Positions 30,721 through 43,435 of a stretch of DNA of 64,000 nt are shown here, in pieces. Under the pieces are notes generated by a model that was given only the letters and a program-made list of their open reading frames with translations, was not told the DNA's origin and made no database searches. The position numbers and the translations under genes were made by a program. The stretch comes from Torymus aiolomorphi (lineage: Eukaryota; Arthropoda; Insecta; Hymenoptera; Torymidae). Numbering within the stretch: the stretch's first letter is position 1; each line of letters opens with the position of its first letter. The DNA lies in the NCBI GenBank assembly GCA_036365515.1, contig CM070874.1:166911797-166975796 (forward strand), written 5' to 3'.

Positions 30721-32020
30721 TTATAAATAACAATTTAATAATGATTAAATAAAATTTAATTTAAAAATAAATTATATTAAATATTATTAAAAGTTAATAA
30801 ATTCTTACAATTATTTGATTAAAAAAATAATAATTGAAAGAAATAAAAAAAGATATAAATTGTTATACAAGAAAATAAATAGTAATAATTAGTTATGTAG
30901 TCATATATGTACAGTTATTTAACTTGATATATCACTTGACATCATTTATATACATTTATATACACTTCCATAAAATTAAGAAAAAAAAGTCTTATATAGC
31001 GAAAATTAAAAAAAAATATATAAATGTATATAAATGTATATATCTGTAAAAAACTAAATATATGTATATTTACAAAAATACAAATTTTCAATACAACTAT
31101 TCAAAATGTAAGAAAAAATATATAAATGTAAATAAGTGAAAATCTTTGTAAAAAAAAACTTATATAAATGTATATAAACGTATATAAACGTAAAAAATGT
31201 TCTAATTACAACTTTTATAAACACTTATTATATAAGTTTGTATACATTTTTTTACATTTAAATACATTTTCTATTTCCATCGGGGATGTAACGCGTTCTT
31301 CGCACGAGCGATGCGAGTGAGAAAAGTCACAAGAGCTAAAAGTCATATTACGCACCAGTTTCGAACCATATTTCATACCACGAGAGCCGAATAATTATGT
31401 TAAAGTTATGATTTTGAGGTTACAGTGGTATAAAATGTTTAAAGTTTAGTATATAAAAATTTAAAAAAACGTGGCAAGAAGTCCATAATATTCTCATTAA
31501 ATTATTTTAATATGATATGTGATATCGGTATTTCCAATACCATTTCCACCTAACGATTAAACTATAGAAAATGCGGTGATTAAGGGAATTAAGCCCTACG
31601 TCGACACATGATCTAAAAATTTTATGGGAATACATCTTTTACATTTTTCGGAATGTTTTTCCTCTAGTTGAAAGTCTGTAAGTTTATGCAATTTGTTTTT
31701 AATTTTTATAGACGAGAATTTTTCTATTATTTATTTTTGAAAAGAATTTTTTTCGTGTTCTGAATAGCTCCCGTTTGTAATTGACAGTATCAGATTTGGA
31801 AAATATTTTAAACGACTTTATATTTAAGATATTCCTTGAAGGAAATGGCCACATTATATTTAATAAAATATCTATATAACATTTCACCATTCTGATAAAA
31901 TACCTCCCCTGTGGATAAAAATATGCTGCAGCAATCTCAAAGTAATGGATCAAGCATAAAAAAGGTAGTATCGATTTTTAAAATTGAAAAACACAAAAAT
32001 CCACCCTGCGTTACCAAAAT
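30720..32020. other. AT-rich spacer, no gene recognised
   Basis: Includes a stretch of 'tatataaatg'-type repeats (about 30890-31270). 'tgtaacgcg' at 31287 resembles the gypsy LTR start but the homology does not continue. Short frames have no recognisable motif. Confidence 0.5.
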
Positions 32021-32354
32021 TGTTGGAATATGTGAATGTTTCAACATGCGGCGCGCTGTATGCGAGGATAGGTTCAATGGTATGCGCGTCTGCCAAGCGA
32101 CGGCGGACGTAACACACATATGAGTGTCTTCCCACTCCAGGATGTCTGTACGAGAGTTGCGTGAGATGCGAGAGCAGTGTAGCGCACTTAGAATGTTTCT
32201 TACCTTCTTGCTATTCCAACTGCGATGTAAGTCGGACGTGCCGACTGGCTTTCTTGCCACCTAAATAAAGTCTTTATATTTATCTCTCTCTATTAAACAA
32301 TGGACTATTAATTTACCACAAACCTCAACACTATTAATTATCCTAACCTCAACA
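32021..32354 (+). repeat. copia 5' LTR
   Basis: 334 bp, with AATAAA near 32265 as a likely poly(A) signal. CpG changes against the 3' LTR: tgtaTgcg/tgtaCgcg, gtaCgag/gtaTgag, gagaTgcg/gagaCgcg. Confidence 0.95.
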
Positions 32355-32372
32355 TGGTAGCAGGTCAGTGGT
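32355..32372 (+). other. copia primer-binding site
   Basis: TGGTAGCAGG immediately follows the LTR and matches the complement of the initiator-Met tRNA 3' end over its first nine or ten bases, as is common in copia elements. Confidence 0.65.
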
Positions 32373-32867
32373 TTGTAAGTAAAAGAAAAAAGCCTCTGAC
32401 TCAATTCAAGCCTCGGCCAGTATTGGGGCAGCCTTGCCGAAGATAGAGGAAAGCACGTGGCTCACGAAAAGTTTAACTGTGAAAAATATTGAAGGAAAAG
32501 TGCAAAAGTAAGTAAAATACAAGTGTGAATAAATAATAGAATATGTCTATAAGTGATAGAAGAAAGATTTTTGAAAAATTTATGAAAATTCAAGCCGATG
32601 CGAGCAGATTAGATTTCTTGTGTGAAGCACGCTGCACGGTGCAAGAATAGAGCACGTGGAAAATTTGACGTTATACATGTGGTAAATGGACACTAAAGGA
32701 AAAGTAAAAACCAAAGAAGAAGTAATACTATATGACGTTGAAGATGAAAGCGGAGAAATAATTGAGGAAAAGAATGCTGAAAAACGTTTTGTGAAAATAG
32801 TGCAGAAAGTAATTACGCTAAATAAAGTAATAAAAGTGTACGAAGATATTAAATTAAAAAAGTCGAG

Positions 32868-33596
32868 ATGGCTAAGCAAGCAAAAATTGAAGATATAGTA
32901 ATTCCCATTTTTGATGGTGCAAATTATACAAGTTGGAAATTTCGCTTAATGACTCTATTAGAATATAAAGAGTGCAAAGAGCAAGCCGAAAGAGAACGGG
33001 CTGAGACAGATAAAGCAGATGAATGGAAGAAAAAAGATTTAAAAGCAAGAAATATATTAATTAGGACTATTTCAGATAAGCAATTAGAATATGTTTGTGA
33101 GTGCAAATCAGCTTATGAAATGATTGCAAATTTGGATAAATTATATGTGACGAAATCCACGTCATTACAAATAATATGCCGAGGAAAAATTGAAGATATT
33201 AAATTAAAGAATTATGAAAATGTTGAAGAATTCTTCGTAGAATTTGAGAAAGCGGTGAACGAATTTAAAACAGCCGGAGGAAAGATAGATGAAACTGAGA
33301 AAATGCGATACTTAATCAAAGCATTACCAGCAAGTTATAGCTATATTGGTGACTTTATCGACGTCATTCCAGAAAGAGAAAGGACAGTAGATTACGTAAA
33401 ATCAAAAGTCAAAGAAAAGAATTTAGTTAAAATTAATTCAGAAAAGAAGAGTAATGCAAGCACGTTCTCAACAAAGACAAACGGACAGTGCTTTACTTGC
33501 GGCAAAGTCGGACATTATCAAAAGGATTGTTGTAAAGGCCAACAAGGCGGCAGAGGCAGAGGTGCCCAATCATCGAGAGGACAACGTGGAAATTAA
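32868..33596 (+). pseudogene. gag: copia Gag with CCHC zinc knuckle (5' part of a broken gag-pol frame)
   Basis: ATG at 32868. 242 residues: UBN2/copia-type Gag (FDGANYTSWKFRLMTLL; later MRYLIKALPASYSYIGDFI) and a zinc knuckle CFTCGKVGHYQKDC near residue 207, then a Gly/Arg-rich tail. It ends at TAA 33594-33596, but the same frame continues with another stop (TGA 33624-33626) before the protease, so both look like nonsense mutations in one gag-pol frame. Confidence 0.85.
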
Positions 33597-33626
33597 CGAT
33601 GCTACAATCGAGGCAGAGGACGCTGA

Positions 33627-35336
33627 CGCAGTTCAAATCAAAACAAGTCAACGGACGAACAGCAGGGTTCATCATCCGAGACGTGGTCAACACAAGTATG
33701 CGGCCCAGAAGTAAAGGACATAACAGGTTATAGCGTAAATAGAGGATGCGAAGGTAACGAAATAAATTGGTTATTGGACAGTGGTTCCACAGACCATATT
33801 ATTAAAAGCGATAAATATTTTGAGAAGTATATAATTTTAAAAGATCCGGTAAATGTAAAATTACCAGACGGTAAAATGTTAAAAGCGACAAAAGTCGGTA
33901 ATATAAAAATCAAAGTTAGAAATTATTATAATGAAAAACAAATTGATTTGAGTAATGTATATTATGTAGAAGGAATTGAGCAAAATTTGTTAAGCTTTTC
34001 CAGAATAACTAAAAATGCTACAATAACTGCACGAGACAGTAATGCTAAAATTTACAATAAATCGGGAGAATTAGTAGCTATTGCCAATAAAATTGATAAT
34101 TTGTATTCTTTGAAAAGTTATGCATTAACGAATAAAAATAAAGATAAATATGTAAATTCAGTAAGATTATCAGATAAAGAAAAATGGCATAGAGCACTTG
34201 GCCATGTAAATTTTAATTATTTGAATAAAATAGTAAATAATAAATTAGTTGAAGGTTTACCAGATAAACTGGAAAAAATAGATATGAAATGTGCAAATTG
34301 CATACAAAGTAAAATGGCAAATATACCGTTTGAAAATAATCGAACAAAAACGAAAGAAATCCTAGAATTAATACACACTGATTTAAATGGTCCACATAGT
34401 ACTACTGGCTATGGTGGAGAAAAATATTTTCTTACATTTATTGATGATTATAGCAAATGTACCAGAATCTTTTGCATTAAGAATAAGTCAGTAACTGCAA
34501 GTTGTTTTATTGAATTCGTAAATTTAGTAGAAAATAAATTTAATAAGAGAATTAAAAGGGTGCAATGTGATAACGGTAGAGAATATCTAAATCGCGAAAT
34601 TCTCGATTTTATAAAATCAAAAGGAATAGAATTATTGATATGTCCACTCTACGTCCACGAATTAAATGTAGTAGCGGAGAGATATAATAGATCAGCAATG
34701 GATATAGGTAGATGCTTAATGAGGGAAGCAAAAATTCATAGAAGATATTGGCCGGAAATAATGAAAACGGTAGCTTACTTAAAAAATCGAACAATTGCAA
34801 ATACGTCAGAGAATAAAACTCCTTATGAAATATTTTTTGGGATAAAGCCAAATGTTAAAAATTTAAAAATTTACGGAAGTAGAGTCTTCGTAAGAGTTCC
34901 GGAAGCTCTAAGGAAAAGTAAGTGGGATAATAAGGCACAACTAGGTGTATTAGTAGGATACGTTGAAAACGGTTATAAAGTCTTAGTTAATAATAAAGTA
35001 ATTACTGCAAGGCATGTTGATGTAATAGAAGAAAGTATAAAGTTAATCTGTTTAGAAAGCGAAAATAGTGATTCTGAAATTAACGTAGAATTAAATGAAA
35101 CGAACAACAGCGGTTCTGAATATCCTTCTCACTCTACTACGACCTTCGAGGAAAGTAGAGGAGAGCAAATTAAATTAATCGATGCGAATAACGTAAACGA
35201 TAACGAATCTGATAACGAAGACAACAAAAACAGAGATAGACTAACAATACCGCAAAAATCTCAAAGAAAGAAAAGTCCAGTAAATAGATACGGAAATCCA
35301 GTTAGTTACTCATTTTATTTATGTAAATTATATTGA
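33627..35336 (+). pseudogene. pol: copia protease and integrase
   Basis: In the same frame as gag after the second stop. Protease active site LDSGSTDH (about 33771). Integrase zinc finger WHRALGH...CANC (34183-34305), catalytic Asp in HTDLNG (about 34378), Asp in QCDNGREY (about 34563) and Glu in VAERYNRS (about 34672). The frame ends at 35334-35336 by a one-base shift; RT resumes in the next frame. Confidence 0.85.
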
Positions 35337-36129
35337 TGCAAATGTACCAAATACATTCGAGGAGGCGATAAACTCCAGCGAATATAAACAATGGCAAATA
35401 GCAATGGATTCCGAAATAAACAGTTTAAAGAAAAATCACACATGGCAAATTGTTGAAAGGCCAAAAGATAAAAAAGTCATTGACGTTAAATGGGTTTATA
35501 AAAAGAAAAATAACGATACTTATAAAGCGAGATTAGTTGTAAGAGGATTCCAACAAAAAGAATATGTTGAAAATGTTTATTCACCTGTAGGTAAAATGCA
35601 AACGTTGAAAATTTTATTGTCTTACGGTTGTAAAAATAATTTGTTTATAGAACAAATGGATGTTGAAACGGCATTTTTAAATGGCAATGTAAAATCAGAA
35701 GTATACATTAATGAACCAAAAGGTTACGAAACTGGAGACAATAAAGTTTGCAAATTACAAAAGGCTCTATATGGTCTCAGAGAAAGTCCTAGAGCATGGT
35801 ATGATTGTTTCAGCGAATATGTCGAGAAATTAAATTTTGTAAGAAGTAACTATGATTACTGTCTATATGTAAATAATACAAGCAAAGATTCAATATATAT
35901 ACTAGTCTTTGTAGATGATCTCTTGATTTGTTGCAAAGACAAAAATAAAATAAACAAAGTAAAAGCAAGTTTAATGGAAAGATTTATAATGAAAGATTTG
36001 GGCAAAATTAACCAATATATTGGCATCGATATTGAATATAGTGAAGACAGAGGTAAAATGACTTTAAGTCAAACGAAACATATCGAATCTTTGGCTATAA
36101 AATACAACCTTGAAAATGCAAAATTATAG
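35320..36129 (+). pseudogene. pol: copia reverse transcriptase
   Basis: Continues after a frameshift near 35325 with the copia RT signature (WKWVYKKK-like VKWVYKKKNN, MDVETAFLNG, LQKALYGLRESPRAW, and FVDD in ILVFVDDLLICC). It ends at TAG 36127-36129, where related proteins read on into DTPM. Confidence 0.85.
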
Positions 36130-36854
36130 GATACTCCAATGGAGAGTAATCTAAAATTAGAACAAGCAAATGAAACAGATGAAAGAATAAAATACAGAAA
36201 TTTAATCGGCGAATTATTATATATCAGTACAGGCACAAGGCCAGATATAACATATAGCGTTAATTACCTAGTCGTTACCAAAGTTGTTATGACCAAAGAC
36301 ACTTTAAATATGCATTGAGAATTTTGAAATACTTATTTAAGACTAAAGATTTAAAGCTAACGTACTACGATAATGTTAACAGCGAAGTATTAGATTGTAT
36401 GGTAGATTCTGACTATGCAGGAGATAATGTAGATAGAAAATCTACAACAGGTTTTGTAATTAGATTATATGGAAACTTAATTTTTTGGAAAACGCATAAA
36501 CAAAGTACAGTAACAAAATGTTCTACTTTTGCAGAATATACTGCTATGTCCGAAGCAGTGACAGAAATCTTGTTCATTAAAAATTTATTATGCGAATCAT
36601 TTAACGTAAAATTTGATAAACCAATTAAAATGTATGAAGATAACTCAGGCGCAATTGCAATCGCAAAATTTGGTAACTTTACAAAAAACTCAAAGCACAT
36701 TGAAGTGCAGTATCACTACGTTAATGAAAACTACGAAAATGGAATAATTGACATTGTAAAAATAGACTCAGAATTTAATCTAGCAGATATATTAACAAAG
36801 AGTTTAGAAAAGACGAAGTTTTTGAAAAATAGAAAAGCGTTGGGAGTGATTTGA
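36130..36854 (+). pseudogene. pol: copia RNase H
   Basis: DTPMESNLKLEQ... then a one-base deletion near 36265, then RILKYLFKTKDLKLTYY, DSDYAGD and KSTTGFVI, typical copia RNase H, ending at 36854. The polyprotein therefore carries at least three stops and two frameshifts; it could only move using enzymes from another copy. Confidence 0.85.
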
Positions 36855-36953
36855 AATAAAAGAAATCTATTAACGCTATGATACTTTAAAATTACTGTAT
36901 GACTGAATGAAAGAATGAACATTTAATTATAATGTTGAAAATTCAAGGAGGCG

Positions 36954-37287
36954 TGTTGGAATATGTGAATGTTTCAACATGCGGCGCGCTGTACGCGAGG
37001 ATAGGTTCAATGGTATGCGCGTCTGCCAAGCGACGGCGGACGTAACACACATATGAGTGTCTCCCCACTCCAGGATGTCTGTATGAGAGTTGCGTGAGAC
37101 GCGAGAGCAGTGTAGCGCACTTAGAATGTTTCTTACCTTCTTGCTATTCCAACTGCGATGTAAGTCGGACGTGCCGACTGGCTTTCTTGCCACCTAAATA
37201 AAGTCTTTATATTTATCTCTCTCTATTAAACAATGGACTATTAATTTACCACAAACCTCAACACTATTAATTATCCTAACCTCAACA
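36954..37287 (+). repeat. copia 3' LTR
   Basis: 334 bp, same ends as the 5' LTR, four transitions apart. Confidence 0.95.
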
Positions 37288-38490
37288 AAAATGATTGTTA
37301 ATTCTACTTAAATTCATGGAATGTTCATTAATATGTTCTGCTCTCAGTTAATACGTGTTTGCATAAATAATTTTAACATATGTTTTACACATTATTTTAG
37401 TAATTTAATTTCATTAATTATTTAAAAACAATAGAAATAATATGCAAACTCGATATTATTCGATGGAAACCGAGCGGGAAGGTCGCAGATATTTTCCATC
37501 AGCATAGGATAGGAAACACAGGATTATTAGGTTAAGGAAGAAAGGGTGATGAATATTTTTAAATATTCCTAACATGCACTCAAAATTAAAATCTTTTGCC
37601 TGTAATCAGATATTTTTTCATTTCAATAATCTACAAAAAGAAATGCAAATTAGTTACCATGCGAAACTATTCACCACAATTTATTACAAAAGATAAAACA
37701 AAATTATAAATTATATTGCTTTATGCACGTTACTACAAGTAATTGTTATTGATTTCAAGTTTATATCTATTACGTGAATCAATACTGAATTCAAGTACTT
37801 TCTGATTATCCGAACAAAGTATTATAATCTGAATCATTTATGAACGTAAATATGGATTATAAACAAAAAGACGATAATTGATATGGCATGACAGCGCTCA
37901 TACCCTAAGAACTACAGAATAATTTAGTATAAATGCTGTCTTACAATTTAATATAGTATATACATGCAATATAAAAAAAAAAAAATCGTAGTGTATAAAA
38001 AGTGACATTATATATTTAATAATTTTACTTCAATAATTTTACAAAATGAATTAATATTGTAACTACGAAATGGAAATTACTATTATCAAATTAGCAATAA
38101 AAATGTTTATACAATTAAATACAACTAAACAAACTTTTTTTACATGAAGATCTATGATTTATAAATAAATTATCACACAGCATTGAAAAAAGTGAAAAAT
38201 TTCTATGACGAAAAATGAAATTGAAAATTAATAACTAGTATTTTACTTATTTGAAGATAATCATAAATATTATAATTAAAAATTATATTATTGAATCACA
38301 AAAATAATTATCTGTAAGGAAATAAACATATATTCATATTAGCTTAAGACAATACAATAAGCGTAACAACTTGTTGAAATTTGATCATGAAAAAAAAAAT
38401 TATTTCCTTTGTGTTAAAAAATACATATTCTAATTTAGTTTCTCATTAAGTAATATAGACGTTAATAAAATCTAATATGTTCTTTTTTTA
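37288..38490. other. AT-rich spacer, no gene recognised
   Basis: No repeat relationship or coding signal seen. Probably the 3' flank of the P-type transposase, or part of that old element. Confidence 0.5.
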
Positions 38491-38491
38491 C

Positions 38492-41400
38492 TCATGACTC
38501 AATTTCTGCAACTTAGCATTAGGCTTGTTACCAGCAAAATGTCTTTTTCTTGAACTTTTAGCATCTCGCAAATGATAATTTATCCATTTCACCTTATTAA
38601 AAATATGAACTCTAACAAAAAACACAATTACAGCCTCACGATGCGATTTACAAAGTTCGTCAGTAATCCAAAACTGTGCATGATATTTAAGAATTTCAGC
38701 TGTGATTTTATCAATTAAAACTTTACTAACTTCTGTCTTGTAACTTACTTCAGAAAATAGTGTAAAAAAGTTTCAATAGCTGTTACAATGATTCTATAAA
38801 AAGCGTCAGAAGGGACGCAAAGATTTCCAAGTTCATTGGTCACATTAAATACTTTATACGCTTTAAAAAAAAGTAATAGATCATCGTTACTTTCCATGTT
38901 ACAATTAACTCTAGTGAAAGAAGCTTTACAATCAGAACAATTAAATTTTGAAATACATTTCATAGCTATATATCCAGCAACATACTTCATTGCTCCCCGT
39001 AAAGGAGTAGACGAATCTTGTAGATTATGTGAATTTGACAATACACTATCCATTTTATCATAACTTTCTGATAAAAAGCTCCTAGTTGTATTACTCAAAT
39101 TCTCACTCCTTTCATTTAATGAATCAGATACTTCTTGAAATTCATCATCATCATCACCTACAACTGTGTCTGAATCAGACATATTTTCCACATAAGTATC
39201 TTCATTTTCATCGAAATGAAGAGATTCATTTACTCCATCGAACGAAATTTCACTGCAAGCGTCTTCAATATCATCGTTAGCTAATTCATCATTTTCATTA
39301 CTTGCATTTACTTCGATGATACTGTTGTCATTTGCAAGAAAATTACAAGTAATACGATCGGTATTATCGTCAATGTCTTCAGTAAACGCGGGCACAGGAT
39401 TGGTCATATTTTCTAATGATTCTTGTAAATCAAGCTTAGTACTTTTCGTACAAATTGCTAGTAACGCTACTGTTTGGTCAGGTTCGCAGTTTGTTAGTTT
39501 CGATGAAGACGTTAAATTTGCAGTAATACTATACTGTAAATTATGCCTCACTTGCATCGCAGTTGCATTTTGATTGTGACCAGAACGACTTCTTAAAACA
39601 GAAAATAAATTTTCTAACGGATCTTGATTTAAACGCGTCGTTAACAAATATACTCCCTCGTTTGATGCCATATCTTCCCATTGCAAAAGTATACTGTTAA
39701 TCGTCAAATAAAAACCGTCAAAGCATGGCGGATTACCGTTTTTATCAACGCATTTCCAGGTTTCGATCAATTCAAAGAATTTTTCAAATACTGTACTACT
39801 TGAGGATTTAAGTTTGAAAAAGGACGACGCAAAGGATTAACATCTCGAGAACTTCTACTATTTAAACAATCAAAAAGGTCGTTTACTTTTTTAATAAAAT
39901 TTGCTGTTGCAATGCAATCGGGATGAATGAAAGGTTTTTCTGATGCGACCGCGCCTGCTAATAAAGCTGAAGAAACACTGTTACTAAAAATTTGAGCCGC
40001 AAGACTAACGTTCATTAACTGAAAAGCATTAGGATCTAGATGTCTGTCTGTTAGTTTAGGGGCAGATTTAGTTGGAAGATCGTTTTCACGATTTCTTAAT
40101 TCTCGAATCGCATCCCATGACACGGGTTTCTCATTAATTTCAAATTGACGTTTGCGAAAAGTGTTACGAAGGCATTTAAGTAAATGGGGAGCATCAAAAT
40201 TGAAGAAAATTTTACGATTGTTTCGTTCAAGAAATGGTTTATTTTTGGTTATTCCCAATTCTTTTATAGTCGATTGATTTGGCGATCCTTGATCGCATAC
40301 CATTGATTTTAATAGAAAACCAGTACCTTCAACGTAATCTATTACATCTAAAATGATTTTGTGCAATAACTTTCCATTTACACTGTTATGGGGAACATAG
40401 TAGCAAATAGGCTGTCTCCAATCATTTTGCCTACCTCGTAACATAAAAACTAAAACATGATTACCACGATTTGCATTGCGACCATGATTTCCCATATCAG
40501 TGTAACCTTCAATCAAATCTTTTTTTGGGTTGTAATCTAACCACGTTTTTATGCTCATTTAATCCCACATTAATACGCACTCGCGCTCTTTTACTGTCAT
40601 TGTGCTTGATTTTATTTTTAACAATTCAAATAACTTAATGTTATTTCCAGGCTCCAAATCAAGTTCATTAATCCATCGTCTTATCAAACTAATACATGGT
40701 AAGGCAAACTTCTTTTGGTCACGCAAATAACAATAAGCTTTTGGAGATTTATAAAATAAAATCACAGCAAATCCTTTTTCAACATTAGACCACTTTCTGA
40801 GTTTGACATGATTCATTTGCATTTTAAAAAAGTTTAATACATTTGCATTAAGCTTTAAATACTCGTCACAAAAAGGAACTGCTTCCTTAGATTTTTCAAT
40901 TTTACGTTCAAGATTTTTAATTTTTTTATCTTTATTACGAATATCTTTAGAAAGTTTAATAGCCTTTTGTTTATACACATCTCTTCGTACACTCATTGTT
41001 TTAGTCACATACTGTGCTTGTTTACATTGTTTATCTTTTTTGTTTAACTGCTCTTTTAAACTCGCAATTTCATGTTGCAATTTTTGAACTAAAGTTTCAT
41101 ACTTTTTAGTTTGAACATTTGCATTTAATGATTTTCCGATAGAGTCACAATCAAAGTTCGACTTGCTTTGCGTTCCTGAACAAGATGGCTCTGCTGCATC
41201 AAAGTGTTGAGGAATGTTATGACTAGTTTCTATTAAAGAAGATGTTTCTAAATCAATTCCCACAAAGTTTTGTGGCATGTTGTTACTTCTTTCTCTTATA
41301 AAGGGTGTTTCTAAATCAATAACTGATCTGCCTTCATAGGTAGGAGGAAGATCAATTCCAGAGCCATCATGTTCTTCAACGTCACCGGAATCAGTATCGA

Positions 41401-41560
41401 ATCAGTATCTGAAGCCTTTTGAATAGGTATAGCTATATTTTTCAATTTTGTCATACCAGAACCGACCACAAAATCGTCAGCAGTAAAATTCAATTTTACT
41501 TTTCAATTCAGGTCATTGCAAAGTCGCTTGGCTTCCAGTTGTTTGCTATCCAATTTAAGA
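38492..41560 (-). pseudogene. P-element / THAP9-type transposase, broken
   Basis: Minus-strand fragments line up as one P-type transposase: the end of a possible THAP finger (near 41530), an acidic/Ser-rich linker, a Lys-rich coiled coil (about 41080-40900), the RNase-H-like core (GYTDMGNHGR, CYYVPHNSVNGK, VCDQGSPNQ, FNFDAPHLLKCLRN, 40510-40140), then LTTRLNQDPLENLFSVLRSR (about 39640), the TNP_P_element C-terminal signature, and a Cys-containing tail to about 38492. Lesions: TAA at 40561-40559 (MWD*MSIKTW), a one-base loss near 39770, frameshifts near 41395 and 38760, and no clear intact THAP domain. Long acidic insertion (about 39360-39060) in the C-terminal part. TIRs not found. Not functional. 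Confidence 0.85.
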
Positions 41561-43095
41561 AGATTGTCATTGCCTGAGTGAATGATCCAGTCTAGTTGTC
41601 TATGTAAACGAAATATATGATTGATAGAGGGAAAATTTAAGTCTTACAAGGAGTCTATCTCAGATCCGGATCATGGATTTTTCTCAAACTTTGAGATCTG
41701 TTTTTAGATGTTAAAATATGAAACGCTTTGATAAACTGAAGTTATGAACATTTTTAACTGCATTTAAGGAAATACTGAAAAAAAAAATGCTTGCTTTGTT
41801 TCAGCAAAACCCGTGAGCCGGAACCCTGAGCCTCTCCGAGTTAATAAGAGAGGAAAAGGATCCTCTAACAAAACTATCGGAATATATAATCTTTAAAAAG
41901 AGCTATATCAAAGCCATCACCTTATAAAATTAATTGACTAATAATTCTCAAAAATATAGATATAAAAAAGACCACTTTTACTAAAATGAAAAGATAGGTT
42001 AATTCATATGTACAAATAAATACATAAATGCTTAAGGTGGTTCCGGAGCGATATATATGTATATAAATATAAAAATTTTTACGATGATTACTTAACATAT
42101 TATAATTGAGAAACAATATAGAATGAAACAATAATTCTTGAAGAAACAAACAAAAAATTTTCAAAGAAATTTAAATATTATTCAAGAAGATATCGACAAT
42201 TGAAAAAGAAATCAACAAAACCCATAATTCTTTTTCATTTTTCATCCAATTTTAATTTGCAAGGTCTCATTTTATTCTTTGTTCAATTTCAGGGGACGTA
42301 GCAATATAAAAAATTCGAAAATTTTCAAAACTTGCAAAGTTATAAGCAATTGTTTGTAGATATGTGACTCACTTTTATAAAGTTTCTAGCATTTTAATAC
42401 AGTTTTCTATGACTCGCAACGATTTTATACAATTTCAGGGTATTTACTCCTGATTTAAGAAAAAATTCCCGTGTTTTTCCCTCTTTTGCCCGGTTAGTTT
42501 TTGTAATTTTCCCGATATGAAACAAGCAATTTTTATTATAATTTTAAAGAGATCTTCACATTTATAAAAAAAAAAAAAAAAAAAAATGAAGAAGATAAGA
42601 TAGAAGGTAACAATTTTTAAACACGACCGCTTCTCAAGAGAGCCTTATATTTTCTCCAGAGTGATATTCAAATGCGGCTCTCATACCGTCTTGTTCGAAG
42701 GGCGACATTGGTATACAGGAGGTGGTTGGTACTGTGCGACGTTTTTCAATCGGCCTTTATCAACGTTGGCATTATTCTTGTCACCGAATCGTAAAGATTG
42801 TAACCCCCCAAAAACTAGCAATTTACTGTATAAAAACTATTTTCCGCCAAGAATTAGTTCATTTGTGAATTTTCTATCATGTATGTATGTATATATGTAC
42901 GTTCGTATGTAATCAAGTTTATGGATTTTCTCAGAAAATTTTTCATATATCATACGAATTTTGGCCCAGATACTCGTTTTATTATAAGTAACGGGTAGTC
43001 CTATACCGAACCGAATCCATCGGAAAATAAAAAAATGCCCGAGCAAATAAAAATCTGAAAAATAGATTTTTAACATAATATTAAAAAAAAATAAC
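41561..43095. other. AT-rich region, no gene; old MITE relative at 42032
   Basis: Part 42032-42400 starts 'taaggtggttccggagcg' and shares inner text ('ttgcaaggtctcatttt', 'ttcaaaacttgcaaagtta') with the MITE at 27101-27540. A 20-A run lies near 42570. Nothing else recognised. Confidence 0.4.
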
Positions 43096-43179
43096 TTTCA
43101 GTCAAAAACAACAAATTCATCTGCTAAAATTAATTTAAAAATAGTACATGGTGCAACTAGGTAGGAAAGTTGACTTTTT

Positions 43180-43435
43180 CTAGCGAGGGTGATAATTGAC
43201 GAGTGGGATGCGAGTTCAATGCGTGTACGGGAGCGCGTCAGACGTGCATACATGGCAAAATAATTATTTAAATAGTTCTTAGCCCCAAGTAGGCGGAAGA
43301 TGCAAGTTCCAATGCGTATACGGAATCGAGTCAGACGTGCATACGAGGCAAAACAATTATTTAAATAATTCTTAACCCCAAGTAGGCGGGGGATGCAAGT
43401 TCCACGCGTATACGGGAGCATCACCCACCTACTAG
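43180..43435 (-). repeat. 92-bp satellite, inverted block
   Basis: About 2.7 units in the orientation opposite to the rest, with 'caaaataattatttaaata' and 'ccccaagtaggcgg'. Joined head-to-head to the direct block near 43435. Confidence 0.8.

Larger units (their letters stand above)
32021..37287 (+). mobile_element. Ty1/copia LTR retrotransposon with broken pol
   Basis: LTRs 32021-32354 and 36954-37287 (334 bp each; TGTTGGAATATG...CCTCAACA) differ at four sites. Target duplication AAAAT (32016-32020, 37288-37292). PBS starts TGGTAGCAGG right after the LTR; 'aaggaggcg' precedes the 3' LTR. Domain order Gag, protease, integrase, RT, RNase H is the copia order. Confidence 0.95.

Noticed and set aside
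31287..31330. Further gypsy LTR start ('tgtaacgcg')
   Set aside because: Only nine bases match; no continuation and no target duplication.
32686..32898. 70-codon frame overlapping the copia gag start
   Set aside because: No homology; lies in the 5' untranslated leader. Could be an upstream ORF but nothing supports it.
39086..39280. His/Leu-rich plus-strand frame
   Set aside because: Antisense of the acidic stretch of the P-type transposase.
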